Shown in pieces: positions 9,860-17,450 of a stretch of 64,000 nt of DNA (the first letter of the stretch is position 1; every line of letters begins with the position of its first letter). The position numbers and the translations under genes are program-made. The notes beneath the pieces are model-generated. The model was not told where the DNA came from, searched no databases, and saw only the letters and a program-made list of their open reading frames with translations. Source of the stretch: DASZUK01 sp963844575 (GTDB lineage Bacteria > Actinomycetota > Acidimicrobiia > Acidimicrobiales > RAAP-2); assembly GCA_963844575.1 (NCBI GenBank), contig CAWJOU010000005.1, forward strand, positions 434,001 through 498,000. Reading direction: 5' to 3'.

Positions 9860-10583
9860 CGTCCACCGCTCCCGACCGGGCCGGCCGGCGGTCGCCATCC
9901 CGCTCGTCGCCATCCCGCTCGTCGACCGCCCGCTCGTCGACAGCCCGCTCGTCGACCCAGCCGCAGTCGGGCAGCCAGCGACGGACGATCCGGGCCGGCA
10001 CGCCGGCGACGACGCAGCGGTCCGGGATCTCCCCCCGGACAACCGCGCCGGCCGCCACGACGACGTGCTCGCCGATCGTCGCCCCCGGCAGCACGACGAC
10101 GTTCGCCCCCAGCCAGCTGCCCGAGCCGATCTTGACCGGCGCCTCCACCGGCCACTGCCGGCCGACCGGCTCGTCCGGGTCGACGTACGTGTGGTTCTGG
10201 TCCGTGACGTACACGTACGGCCCCGTCTGGATGTCGTCGCCGATCTCGATCGACCAGTGCCCGACGATGTGGCTGCCCCGGCCGATGACGCACCGGTCGC
10301 CGATGCGCACGACCGGGTCCGACGCCATTACCTGGCCCGGCGCCATCCCGGCCGTCAGGCACGCGTACGGGCCGACCATCGTGCCTTCGCCGATGCGGAT
10401 GTACCGCTCGTTGTAGGTCGCCCCCTGGGGGAACGTGAGCACGCTCCCCCGCCCGAACGCCCCGAACCGCCGGCCCTCCGGGTCGTCCGGCCCGATCGCC
10501 CCGACCTGGCCGGCCCACGTCCAGCCCCACTGGACCGCCGCATGGGCCAGTCGCCGCACCGGCTTGGGCAGGGATCGTGGCAC
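9852..10583 (-). CDS. Left-handed beta-helix (hexapeptide) acyltransferase
   Basis: The protein belongs to the WbbJ/CysE-like hexapeptide transferase superfamily: repeated [LIV]-G-x-x-x-x units such as IRIGEGTMVGPY, VRIGDRCVIGRGSHI and KIGSGSWLGANVVVLPGATIG. Such enzymes form trimers and move acetyl or other acyl groups onto sugars or small molecules. The C-terminal 25 residues are a charged repeat tail outside the fold. The start is uncertain: GTG at 10583 lies just inside a tandem DNA repeat that the longer frame would have to translate, so I take 10583 (243 aa). It is coupled to serB by an 8-base overlap, but no serine-pathway role follows from that; an envelope-sugar substrate is a guess. 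Confidence 0.8.
   Translation of the reverse strand: MPRSLPKPVRRLAHAAVQWGWTWAGQVGAIGPDDPEGRRFGAFGRGSVLTFPQGATYNERYIRIGEGTMVGPYACLTAGMAPGQVMASDPVVRIGDRCVIGRGSHIVGHWSIEIGDDIQTGPYVYVTDQNHTYVDPDEPVGRQWPVEAPVKIGSGSWLGANVVVLPGATIGEHVVVAAGAVVRGEIPDRCVVAGVPARIVRRWLPDCGWVDERAVDERAVDERDGDERDGDRRPARSGAVDGG
9892..9951. repeat. Four 15-bp tandem repeats in the acyltransferase 3' end
   Basis: Four consecutive 15-bp units of the form TCGNCNNCCCGCTCG lie head to tail inside the 3' end of the acyltransferase gene. They encode the charged tail VDERAVDERAVDERDGDERD. The repeat number is likely to vary by slippage without breaking the frame. Confidence 0.8.
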
Positions 10584-10610
10584 TGTCGGGACGCTACCGG
10601 GCGGCACCCG

Positions 10611-10666
10611 CGGGCGGAAAACCCGGTGGGCGAAACCCGGTGGGCGAAACCCGGCGGGCGGAAAAC
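10611..10666. repeat. Tandem 14-bp repeats between divergent genes
   Basis: Imperfect head-to-tail copies of CGAAACCCGGTGGG lie between the divergent acyltransferase and DUF3048 genes. They may be binding sites or simple slippage products. They argue against any start codon for the acyltransferase upstream of 10611. Confidence 0.7.
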
Positions 10667-10712
10667 GGAGCATCCCCCACCCGGAATGGCCAGCGGCCGA
10701 GAATTGCCGACC

Positions 10713-11809
10713 ATGCCCCGATCCCTTTCTCGTCGGACCCGTCCCGGCCGACCCGCTCGCCACACCCGCTGGTGGCTGCTCGCCGGCGCGGCCGGGGCGA
10801 TCGTCCTGGCCGGCTGCTCGTCCAGCGGCGGGGCGAGCCCGCCCCGCCAGACCACCACGACCACCAAGCCACCGGCGACGACCACGTCGACGGCCGCCGC
10901 GGCCCTCTGCCCGCTGACCGGCTCACCGGTGCCCGGCGGGGGCGGTGTCCCCGGTCGCCCGGCGTTGGCGGTGAAGATCACAAACTACGCCGGCGGCCGG
11001 CCGCAGACCGGGCTCGAACCAGGCCGACATCGTCTTCGAGGAGCCGGTCGAGGGTGGGATCACCCGGTTCGCCGCGGTCTTCCAGTGCCAGAGCGCGCCG
11101 CTCGTCGGCCCGATCCGCTCGGCCCGGAACATCGACATCGGCATCCTCGGCCAGTTCGGGAAGCCCTTGCTCGCCCACGTCGGCGGCATCCAGCCGGTCA
11201 TTGCCAACATCGACTCGTCGCCCATCACCAACCTCGACCTCGGTGCCCACGGCTCGATCATCCAGCACCCGTCCGGCCGCGTTGCGCCGTACGACACGTA
11301 CGCGTCGACGACAGCCATGTGGGCGCTCTACCCGACAAACACGGCCGCGCCGGCCCCGATCTTCAGCTACTCGGCCACCGCGCCGGCCGGCGGCAGCCCG
11401 GTGACGACGGTCGCCATCCCGTTCTCGTCGAACTCGAACGTCGTCTGGAAGTACGACAGCCAGCTCCACGCGTTCCAGCGCTTCTACGGCACCACGCCCG
11501 ACACGCTCGCCACAGGCACCCAGAACACCGCGGCGAACGTCGTCGTCCAGTTCGTCCAGGTCACCTACGGCCCGTGGCTCGAGAACGAGACAGGCGGCCT
11601 CGAGGTCCAGGCCAACCTCTACAACTCGGCCAGTGGCACAGCGCTCATCTTCCGCAGCGGCGAGGAGTACCCCGGGGTCGTGGTCACGGTCGACACTCGG
11701 CCAGCCGACCCAGTTCGTCACCAAGTCGGGCGCCCCGATCCCCCTCCAGCCCGGCCAGACGTGGGTCGAGCTCGTGCCGACGACGGTGACCGTCACCGGG
11801 ACGCCGTAG
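10713..11809 (+). pseudogene. DUF3048 lipoprotein, broken by two single-base frameshifts
   Basis: The N-terminus has a signal with lipobox (GAIVLAGC, then SSSGG) and a Thr-rich linker. The DUF3048 (YerB-like) domain then starts in frame (PALAVKITNYAGGRPQTGLE). Near 11019 one extra base shifts the frame; the next frame continues colinearly (DIVFEEPVEGGITRFAAVF, GPIRSARNID, then the conserved YDTYAS region). Near 11680, in a CCCCGGGG context, a second extra base shifts again to the closing segment PIPLQPGQTWVELVP and a TAG at 11807. Both lesions are +1 and the domain is otherwise complete, so sequencing or assembly error is as likely as true inactivation. Function of DUF3048 lipoproteins is not established. 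Confidence 0.8.
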
Positions 11810-11835
11810 CGCGGCACGGCTGCCGCCTGCGGACC

Positions 11836-12402
11836 GACGCGGCCTTCACCGGCCGACAGGTTCACCAGCTCGTCGGGAGACACTCCGAGAGCGGGGTCCG
11901 CAAGGCACTGCATCGCCTCGTCGGCCAGGGGACCGTCACCGCACGCCGGGTCGGGCAGGCCGATGTCTACGGCCTCAACCGTGACCACCTCGCCGCACCG
12001 TACGTGATCGCCCTTGCCGCCCTGCGTTCGGAGCTCCTGTTCCGGATGGCCGACGACCTACGCTCGTGGACGGTCCGTCCAATGTTCGCCGCGCTCTTCG
12101 GCTCGGCCGCTCGTGGCGACATGACCGAGGAGAGCGACATCGATCTCTTGGTCGTCCGGCCGGACACCGTCGACATCGACGATGGTGAGTGGCGATCCCA
12201 GCTCGACGGATTCAGCCAGCGTGTCCACCGCTGGACGGGTAACGATGCGCGGGTGTTCGAGCTCGGCGAGGAAGAGGTCCGCACGGGCCTGGAAGAGCGA
12301 GCCCGCGTGTTGCACGATGTACGAGCCGACGGCCTGACCCTGTTCGGGTCCCGGACCTACCTGGCGCTGGCCGGGAAGGAACAGGCGCGTAGCGATGGCT
12401 GA
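11836..12402 (+). pseudogene. N-terminally truncated nucleotidyltransferase (MNT-type), paralogue of 28192-28833
   Basis: The frame encodes about 188 residues that match the intact nucleotidyltransferase at 28192-28833, with about 24 differences over the shared length by my count. It retains the winged-helix-like segment (SESGVRKALHRLVGQGTV) and the catalytic motif GSAARGDMTEESDIDL. It lacks the first ~25 residues and has no in-frame start; homology begins abruptly at 11836, 27 bases after the DUF3048 stop. The junction shows that a rearrangement joined a partial NT-HEPN locus to the DUF3048 gene. It is probably not expressed as a functional protein unless it is read from an upstream frameshift product. 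Confidence 0.85.
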
Positions 12403-12442
12403 CGCCAGACCTTGCCCGAGATCCACCAGGGATGGCCGTCCG
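12395..12442 (+). pseudogene. First ~15 codons of a HEPN gene, cut off before the IS element
   Basis: The ATG overlaps the stop of the nucleotidyltransferase remnant (ATGGCTGA), exactly as in the intact module near 28199. The codons encode MADARPCPRSTRDGR, matching the intact partner's MADTKPCPRSTRDGR. Homology stops at about 12442, 38 bases before the left inverted repeat of the IS element, so the rest of the HEPN gene is gone. Confidence 0.85.
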
Positions 12443-12479
12443 AACCCTGGTCGGATTGAACCATCGACGACAGCCGCTT

Positions 12480-12500
12480 CTAGGAGCGTGGGTCAGTACC
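12480..12500 (+). repeat. Left terminal inverted repeat of the IS element
   Basis: This 21-bp sequence beginning CTAGGAGCGTGGGTC is the exact reverse complement of 14171-14191. Confidence 0.95.
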
Positions 12501-12591
12501 CACCACTCACGCCCCGGCGTTGAACGATGGTCACCGGACGGGCCCCGTGGGTTCGATTCGCGTTTTTGGTGCTGGAGGGGAGAATTCCCCC

Positions 12592-14037
12592 ATGGCAGAC
12601 GAACCGTCGGTCGATCGGCTCTTCGATGCCGGTGCGCCAGGAGACCCACCCAAGACCAAGGTGCCGGCAGGGGCGTCCAAGCGATTCCGGGACTACGACC
12701 CGACGCAGGTGTTCTTGTTGCCGCCGTCCCTCGACGACTGGCTTCCCGAGGATCACGAGGCTCGGTTCATCGCCGAGGTCGTAGACGAGCTCCTCGACCT
12801 CTCGCCCATCTACGACCGCTACGTCGAAGCCGCCGGTGCGCCCCCCTACGACCCGCGGATGCTGCTCAAGCTGCTCTTGTTCGGGTACTCGACCGGCGTG
12901 ACCTCGTCGCGGGAGATGGAACGGCGCTGTGCCACCGACGTGGCCTTCCGGTGGCTGGCGGCCAACCAGGCACCCGACTACCGCTCGATCTCCCGCTTCC
13001 GTCGCCGCCACCTCGGCGCCATCGGCGACCTGTTCTGCCAGGTGCTCGCTCTTTGTGCCCAAGCCGGCCTGGTACGCCTCGGCCGGGTAGCCCTCGACGG
13101 CACGAAGCTCCGGGCGTCGGCGTCGAAGCACAAGGCCATGAGCTACGACCGCCTGGGCCCGCGCATCGAGCAGCTCCAGGGCGAGGTCGACGACCTCCTG
13201 GCTGAGGCCGAGACGACGGATCGGGCCGAAGACGAGACCTTCGGCGCGGCCAAGCGGGGTGACGAGGTCGGCGCCGAGCTGGCCCGCCGGGAGAGCCGCC
13301 TGGCCAAGCTGCGGGCGGCCAAGGAGGCCCTCGAGACCGCGGCCAGGGAAAGGGCGGCCGCCAAGACCATCGAGAAGGCGGCGAAGGGCGGGGCCGACGA
13401 GGAGGCCGCCGCCGCGGCCGGACAGGCGGCGGCCACAGAGGCCACGCCCGAGGGCCGGGCGCAACGCAACTTCACCGACCCCGAGTCGCGCATGATGAAG
13501 ACCACCGACGGGTTCCAGTACGCCTACAACGCCCAGGCGGTGGTGGACGAGGAGGCCCAGGTGATCCTGGCCACCAACCTGACCAACCAGGCGTCCGACG
13601 TCGACCAGTTCTCCGAGATGATCGAGGCGACCGCCACCAGCCTGGTCGACGCCGGCATCGAGGATTCCCCGGGCGTCGTCCTGACCGATGCCGGCTACTG
13701 CTCCGAGGACAACCTGAAGGACGCAGAGGAGTCCGAGGTCGACGTGCTCATCGCCACCGGCCGCCTCCGCCACGGCGAGCGGGTGCCCGCTGCACCGAGG
13801 GGACCGGCCCCAAAGAACGCCACCCGTCGGGAGAAGATGGCCAGGCGGCTGCGGACCAAGAAGGGCCGGGCCGACTACGCCCGGCGCAAGGCCATCGTCG
13901 AACCGGTCTTCGGCCAGATGAAGGTCCGCCAACACGCCGGGTTCCTCCGGCTCCGCGGCATCGAGGGCGCGACGGGCGAGTGGGAGCTCCATGCGCTCTG
14001 CCACAACCTGCGAAAGCTCGCCACGGCGGCGGGCTGA
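12592..14037 (+). CDS. IS1182-family DDE transposase
   Basis: The 481-residue protein catalyses cut-and-paste transposition of the surrounding element. The ATG at 12592 follows a GGAGGGGAG ribosome-binding site; the longer frame from 12520 has no such site. Domain order is typical: an N-terminal DUF772-like helical domain (DPRMLLKLLLFGYSTGVTSS, YRSISRFRRRHL), then the DDE core with Asp in LDGTKLRASAS, Asp in VLTDAGYCSEDN and Glu in IVEPVFGQMKVRQH. An Ala/Glu/Lys-rich coiled-coil-like insertion separates the first two acidic residues. No frameshift or internal stop is visible. Confidence 0.93.
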   Translation: MADEPSVDRLFDAGAPGDPPKTKVPAGASKRFRDYDPTQVFLLPPSLDDWLPEDHEARFIAEVVDELLDLSPIYDRYVEAAGAPPYDPRMLLKLLLFGYSTGVTSSREMERRCATDVAFRWLAANQAPDYRSISRFRRRHLGAIGDLFCQVLALCAQAGLVRLGRVALDGTKLRASASKHKAMSYDRLGPRIEQLQGEVDDLLAEAETTDRAEDETFGAAKRGDEVGAELARRESRLAKLRAAKEALETAARERAAAKTIEKAAKGGADEEAAAAAGQAAATEATPEGRAQRNFTDPESRMMKTTDGFQYAYNAQAVVDEEAQVILATNLTNQASDVDQFSEMIEATATSLVDAGIEDSPGVVLTDAGYCSEDNLKDAEESEVDVLIATGRLRHGERVPAAPRGPAPKNATRREKMARRLRTKKGRADYARRKAIVEPVFGQMKVRQHAGFLRLRGIEGATGEWELHALCHNLRKLATAAG

Positions 14038-14170
14038 CGGACACAACGCCGTTGGACCCCAGCACTGCCGCCGCCGATAACAGGCACACGGCCAAGCACC
14101 TCGGATCGCCCACCAGAGCGGAGTGGCCAGCTGGAGGGCCGGCCAGCGGTCAACAAGCACCCCGCTGGCC

Positions 14171-14191
14171 GGTACTGACCCACGCTCCTAG
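14171..14191 (-). repeat. Right terminal inverted repeat of the IS element
   Basis: This is the reverse complement of 12480-12500. Its last four bases, CTAG, supply the TAG stop codon (minus strand) of the adjacent PIN-like gene. Confidence 0.95.
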
Positions 14192-14682
14192 GCCACCCCA
14201 GATCCTTCCGGAGGAGTCCCTGTGCGCACTCCGACGCGGCCCCGTTGCTCGGTCATCCACCAGACTGCTCTTGGCACATCGGCCGCGCCTACTGCGACCC
14301 AGAGCCGTCCGGCGGCGTTTGCCGGTACTAACCGGACCTCAGCATCTTCCTGTCGGGCGCCGGCGATCACCTCGGCGGCCAACGTGTTGCAGCGCAGTTC
14401 GTCCTTGTGCCGAGCAATCCCGGACGCGTGCTCGGTGGGGTCGATGATCCTGACGATCGCTGGATCCGGCCGAATCAGGGTTTCCACGTCGACGTTGCTC
14501 CCTCCGAACCGCACAACCAGACGCTGAAGCACGCCGTGGGTGTCTCGCTCACACGCCAGGGCGCCAGCGACCCGCAGCTGAAACCCGTAGACCGTGAGAA
14601 GTGGCTCCTCGACAGAGGATGGGACCTCCAGCGCTCCGAGCGCGTGCAGCACTGCCAGGTGGTCGTCGACGAGAACCTTCAC
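14188..14682 (-). CDS. PIN-like protein, probable toxin component; stop codon inside IS end
   Basis: This 164-residue protein begins MKVLVDDHLAVLHALG, resembling a widespread actinobacterial PIN-like family that starts with VLVDDHLL, and its later part (LAAEVIAGARQEDAEVRLV) fits the alternating beta/alpha pattern of that family. If it is a PIN ribonuclease, Asp residues near positions 6-7 and acidic residues in the second half would bind metal. The GTG start follows the upstream gene by 3 bases, an antitoxin-toxin-like order. The TAG stop is created by the terminal inverted repeat of the IS element, so the last ~25 residues may be altered from the original protein. Confidence 0.55.
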   Translation of the reverse strand: MKVLVDDHLAVLHALGALEVPSSVEEPLLTVYGFQLRVAGALACERDTHGVLQRLVVRFGGSNVDVETLIRPDPAIVRIIDPTEHASGIARHKDELRCNTLAAEVIAGARQEDAEVRLVPANAAGRLWVAVGAADVPRAVWWMTEQRGRVGVRTGTPPEGSGVA

Positions 14683-14685
14683 GGT

Positions 14686-15093
14686 TCAGATGGCAAGCTC
14701 TGGGTCCCAGTCGACTGCCTCGTCGATCTCGCGCTTCAGCTCCCCGCCGTTCATCGCATCAATGAGACCGGTGAGCGACGGCGCCATCTCGGTCAAGCCG
14801 ATCGCCTGACGGTCCATATGAGCCATACTCACGAACACCCGAATGGCCACTCGATCGTCAGGCACGCCACCTTCTGCGGTCATCACCCCGTGGGCCATCG
14901 ACAACCCCTTGATCTCGATGTCGACGACGTCCCCCTCAGGGCGGACCCACTGTCCGAGCTCGTGGCCCTGCACAAAGCCGTGAGCCTCCAGCCATCCCTG
15001 GAACCTTTCCGCGGTATGTCCCGACTCAGCCTTCGGTCGTTCGACGAGCCCTGCGAGCTCGTGGAGCACCTCAGCCAACTCAGACCCCGTCAT
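14686..15093 (-). CDS. Uncharacterised 135-aa protein upstream of PIN-like gene, possible antitoxin
   Basis: I do not recognise a family. The protein is acidic and mixed alpha/beta, starting MTGSELAEVLHELAGLVERP and ending DEAVDWDPELAI. It precedes the PIN-like gene with a 3-base gap, so the two are surely co-transcribed; by position it would be the antitoxin. I prefer the ATG at 15093 to the one at 15102 because a CATAAT box lies exactly 7 bases upstream, which would make the mRNA leaderless. Confidence 0.6.
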   Translation of the reverse strand: MTGSELAEVLHELAGLVERPKAESGHTAERFQGWLEAHGFVQGHELGQWVRPEGDVVDIEIKGLSMAHGVMTAEGGVPDDRVAIRVFVSMAHMDRQAIGLTEMAPSLTGLIDAMNGGELKREIDEAVDWDPELAI

Positions 15094-15100
15094 CACGTCC

Positions 15101-15106
15101 ATTATG
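15101..15106 (-). promoter_or_regulatory. -10 box (CATAAT) for a leaderless transcript
   Basis: CATAAT on the minus strand is followed by 7 bases and then ATG at 15093. No good -35 box is visible. Confidence 0.45.
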
Positions 15107-15137
15107 GCCTGCGGTCATCGACAGAGCCCCCCACCCC

Positions 15138-16432
15138 TCACCTCGATCGGCGCTCGAAGCTGATCGGCATCTCGGCCACGCCGGCGTGCTTGTTCGTCCG
15201 CACCCGCCGGATCGGGCCGTCGAGCGCGAACGCGGTGAACCGGGTCAGCAGCTGGTCGAGCATGATCCGGATCTCGAGCCGGGCGAGCGCGGCGCCGAGG
15301 CAGAAGTGCACGCGGTGGCCGAACGCGAGGTGCGGGTTCGGGTGGCGGCGGATGTCGAAGCGGAACGGGTCGTCGAAGACGGTCTCGTCGAAGTCGGCGG
15401 ACGCCCACCAGAGCGTGACCTTCTCGCCGGCCGTGATCGGGGTGCCGGCCAGCTCGACGTCGGCGGTCGCGGTGCGGCGGTTGTAGAGCGTCGGGCTCGA
15501 CCAGCGCAGGATCTCCTCGGTCGCGCTGTCGAGCCGCGAGCGGTCGGCGTCGACGGCGGCGAGCTGCTCGGGGTGCTCGATCAGCGCGGCCATGCCGAGG
15601 GCGATGGCGTTACGGGTCGTCTCGCTGCCGGCCGCGACGAGCAGCGAGAAGAGCATCGACAGTTCGAGCGCGGACAGCGGCGCCAGCCGGCCGTCGGCCC
15701 CCTCGACCTCGGCGTGGACGACGTCGAGAGGACGTCGTCGGCCGGTTCGCGCCGCTTGCGGGCGATGAGCTCCTCGGCGTACGCGGCCATCGACGCGGCC
15801 GCGTCGCGCGTGTCGTCGGTCTCCTCGCCGAGCTCGCGGTCCTCGTAGGCGAGCGTGGCGTTCGTCCAGCGGACGAGCTGGTGCCGGTCCTCGTTCGGCA
15901 CGCCGAGCAGCGCCAGCGTCGCCTGGACGGGCAGCTCGACCGCGACCTGGCGGAGGAAGTCGCACCGGCCGTCGTCGGCGACCGCGTCGAGGATCGCCGC
16001 CGTCCGGGTCCGCAGCTCCGCCTCCATCCGGGCGAGCGCCCGCGGCGTCACCGCCGGGGCGAGCAGCTTGCGGATCCGCTGGTGCCGCGGGTCGTCGGTC
16101 ATGTTCAGCAGGACGCCGGCCGCGAACCCGTACGGCAGGTCCTGGATGATCGTGCCGCCGCCGTCCTGTCCGGGGCCGCGCTCGGACGAGAAGGTGATGG
16201 CGTCCGCCGCCGCGGCGCGCACGTCGGTGTGGCGGCTCACGACCCAGAAGCCGACGCCGTCCGGCGTGTGCTCGGTCGGTGCCTGCCACCAGACCGGCGC
16301 GTCGCGGCGGAGCTGGCGGAAGACGTCGTGCGGGAAGCCGTCCGCGAACCGCTCGAGGTCGGTCAGGTCGACGCCAGCCAGATCGATGTCAGCCAAATCG
16401 CCGTCCGGCCGATCGATCCCGTCGAGCTCCAT
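15138..16432 (-). pseudogene. Cytochrome P450 with one frameshift
   Basis: The reading frame from 16432 encodes the N-terminal two thirds of a bacterial class I P450 (LNMTDDPRHQRIRKLLAPAV region). One base is missing near 15728, after ADDVLS, and the next frame continues without loss: VVHAEVEG, the oxygen-binding helix AGSETTRN, the ExxR pair EEILRW, and the heme loop FGHRVHFCLGAALARLE with the Cys ligand. The heme loop has Arg where Gly is usual (FGxGxHxCxG), which is uncommon but tolerated. The overall pattern resembles the CYP125/CYP142 group of sterol or long-chain oxidases; substrate is not determinable. No redox partner is adjacent. A sequencing error would restore a normal ~430-residue enzyme. 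Confidence 0.85.
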
Positions 16433-16463
16433 CGCACCCCCCGTTCCGCCCCCCTACCGCTCA

Positions 16464-16494
16464 GTGACGGCCGGCCCGGCGGGCCGGCCGTCAC
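16464..16494 (-). terminator. Strong hairpin between tRNA-Ser(CGA) and P450
   Basis: A perfect 14-bp GC-rich stem (16464-16477 with 16481-16494) with a 3-base loop follows the 3' end of the tRNA gene on the minus strand and precedes the P450 start. No T-tract follows. Confidence 0.6.
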
Positions 16495-16516
16495 CGGACG
16501 GCCGCGCTGCTCTCGG

Positions 16517-16602
16517 CGGAGGCGGTGGGATTTGAACCCACGGTACCCAGGGGGTACAACGGTTTTCGAGACCGTCCGATTCGGCCGCTCTCGCACGCCT
16601 CC
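16517..16602 (-). tRNA. tRNA-Ser(CGA)
   Basis: The minus strand folds as a class II tRNA: acceptor GGAGGCG with CGCCTCC plus discriminator G, D-arm GAGAGCGGCCGAATCGG, anticodon loop CTCGAAA (anticodon CGA, codon UCG), a long variable arm and a T-arm GTGGGTTCAAATCCCAC. CCA is not encoded. It is followed directly upstream by tadA. Confidence 0.95.
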
Positions 16603-16612
16603 GTCGGAGAGA

Positions 16613-17131
16613 TTACCGGCTCCGGTCGGGCCCGTTCGTCCCGGACCGGTCGTCGCCCGACCCGGTCGACGCCTCCCCGGCCCTGGTCCGCCGCTCGGCG
16701 AAGAACCCGGTCAGGACGGCCGAGCACTCGTCGGCCAGCACCCCGGCGGTCACCGGCAGCTCGTGGTTGAGCCTCGGGTCGGCAGAGAGGTTGTAGACGG
16801 AGCCGCACGCCCCGGCCCGGGGATCGTTGGCGCCCAAGACGAGTCGACCGACGCGGCCGGCGACGAGCGCGCCGGCACACATCGGGCACGGCTCGAGCGT
16901 GACGACGAGCGTCGTCCCGTCGAGCCGCCAACCACCGAGGACGGCCGCCGCGTCGCGGAGGGCCAGCAGCTCGGCGTGGGCCGTCGGGTCGCCCTGTAGC
17001 TCGCGCTCGTTGTGGCGTCGGGCGACGACGCGGCCGCGGTGGAGCACGACCGCACCGACCGGCACGTCGTGGTGGCCGGTCGCGGCGGCCGCCTCGTCCA
17101 GGGCCAGCCGCATCGCCGCCTCGTCGGACAT
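16613..17131 (-). CDS. tadA: tRNA-specific adenosine deaminase
   Basis: TadA converts A34 to inosine in tRNA-Arg(ACG). The 172-residue protein shows the zinc-dependent cytidine/adenosine deaminase fold: PTAHAELLALRDA with the zinc His and proton-shuttle Glu, and LEPCPMCAGAL with the two zinc Cys. The family signature GANDPRAGACGS follows. The C-terminal ~25 residues are a low-complexity charged tail. It lies 10 bases from the tRNA-Ser gene on the same strand. Confidence 0.93.
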   Translation of the reverse strand: MSDEAAMRLALDEAAAATGHHDVPVGAVVLHRGRVVARRHNERELQGDPTAHAELLALRDAAAVLGGWRLDGTTLVVTLEPCPMCAGALVAGRVGRLVLGANDPRAGACGSVYNLSADPRLNHELPVTAGVLADECSAVLTGFFAERRTRAGEASTGSGDDRSGTNGPDRSR

Positions 17132-17450
17132 CGCGGCCGGGCCGCCGTCCGGCGGGATGTCGGGGGCGCGTCGACGGGCATCGGGCAGTCAGAATAGAGT
17201 GAGGTCGGAACCCGGACCGGTGGGACCGGCTCGAAACCGATCGATCCCCACGCCCGCGCCGGCCATAACGTACGATTGTCGAGCATGGCCACGGCGACAT
17301 CGACCATGCCTCCATACAAGAGCCTGCGGCGCCGCCCCTCCCTCGGTGCGATCCCACCATCCCCTGCGGCCCACCTTGACGCACCGCTCACCCCGGTAGA
17401 AGACTGTTTTTGTATGGTCTCTCACGTCATTTCATGTTCGGAGGTTGACC
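17132..17450. other. 319-bp gap between tadA and the PurD-like gene
   Basis: On the tadA side there is a TATTCT box (minus strand, near 17196) that could serve tadA. On the other side the composition falls in GC and ends with CGGAGG, the ribosome-binding site of the next gene. Short frames on both strands are not supported as genes. Confidence 0.4.

Larger units (their letters stand above)
12480..14191 (+). mobile_element. IS1182-like insertion sequence, complete
   Basis: The element is 1,712 bp long with perfect 21-bp terminal inverted repeats (12480-12500 and 14171-14191) flanking one transposase gene. The outermost bases are CTAGGAGCGT. No target-site duplication is visible next to the ends. 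It separates two toxin-type loci: a truncated NT-HEPN pair on the left and a PIN-like pair on the right, whose last stop codon lies in the right repeat. Intact repeats and transposase suggest recent activity. Confidence 0.93.
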
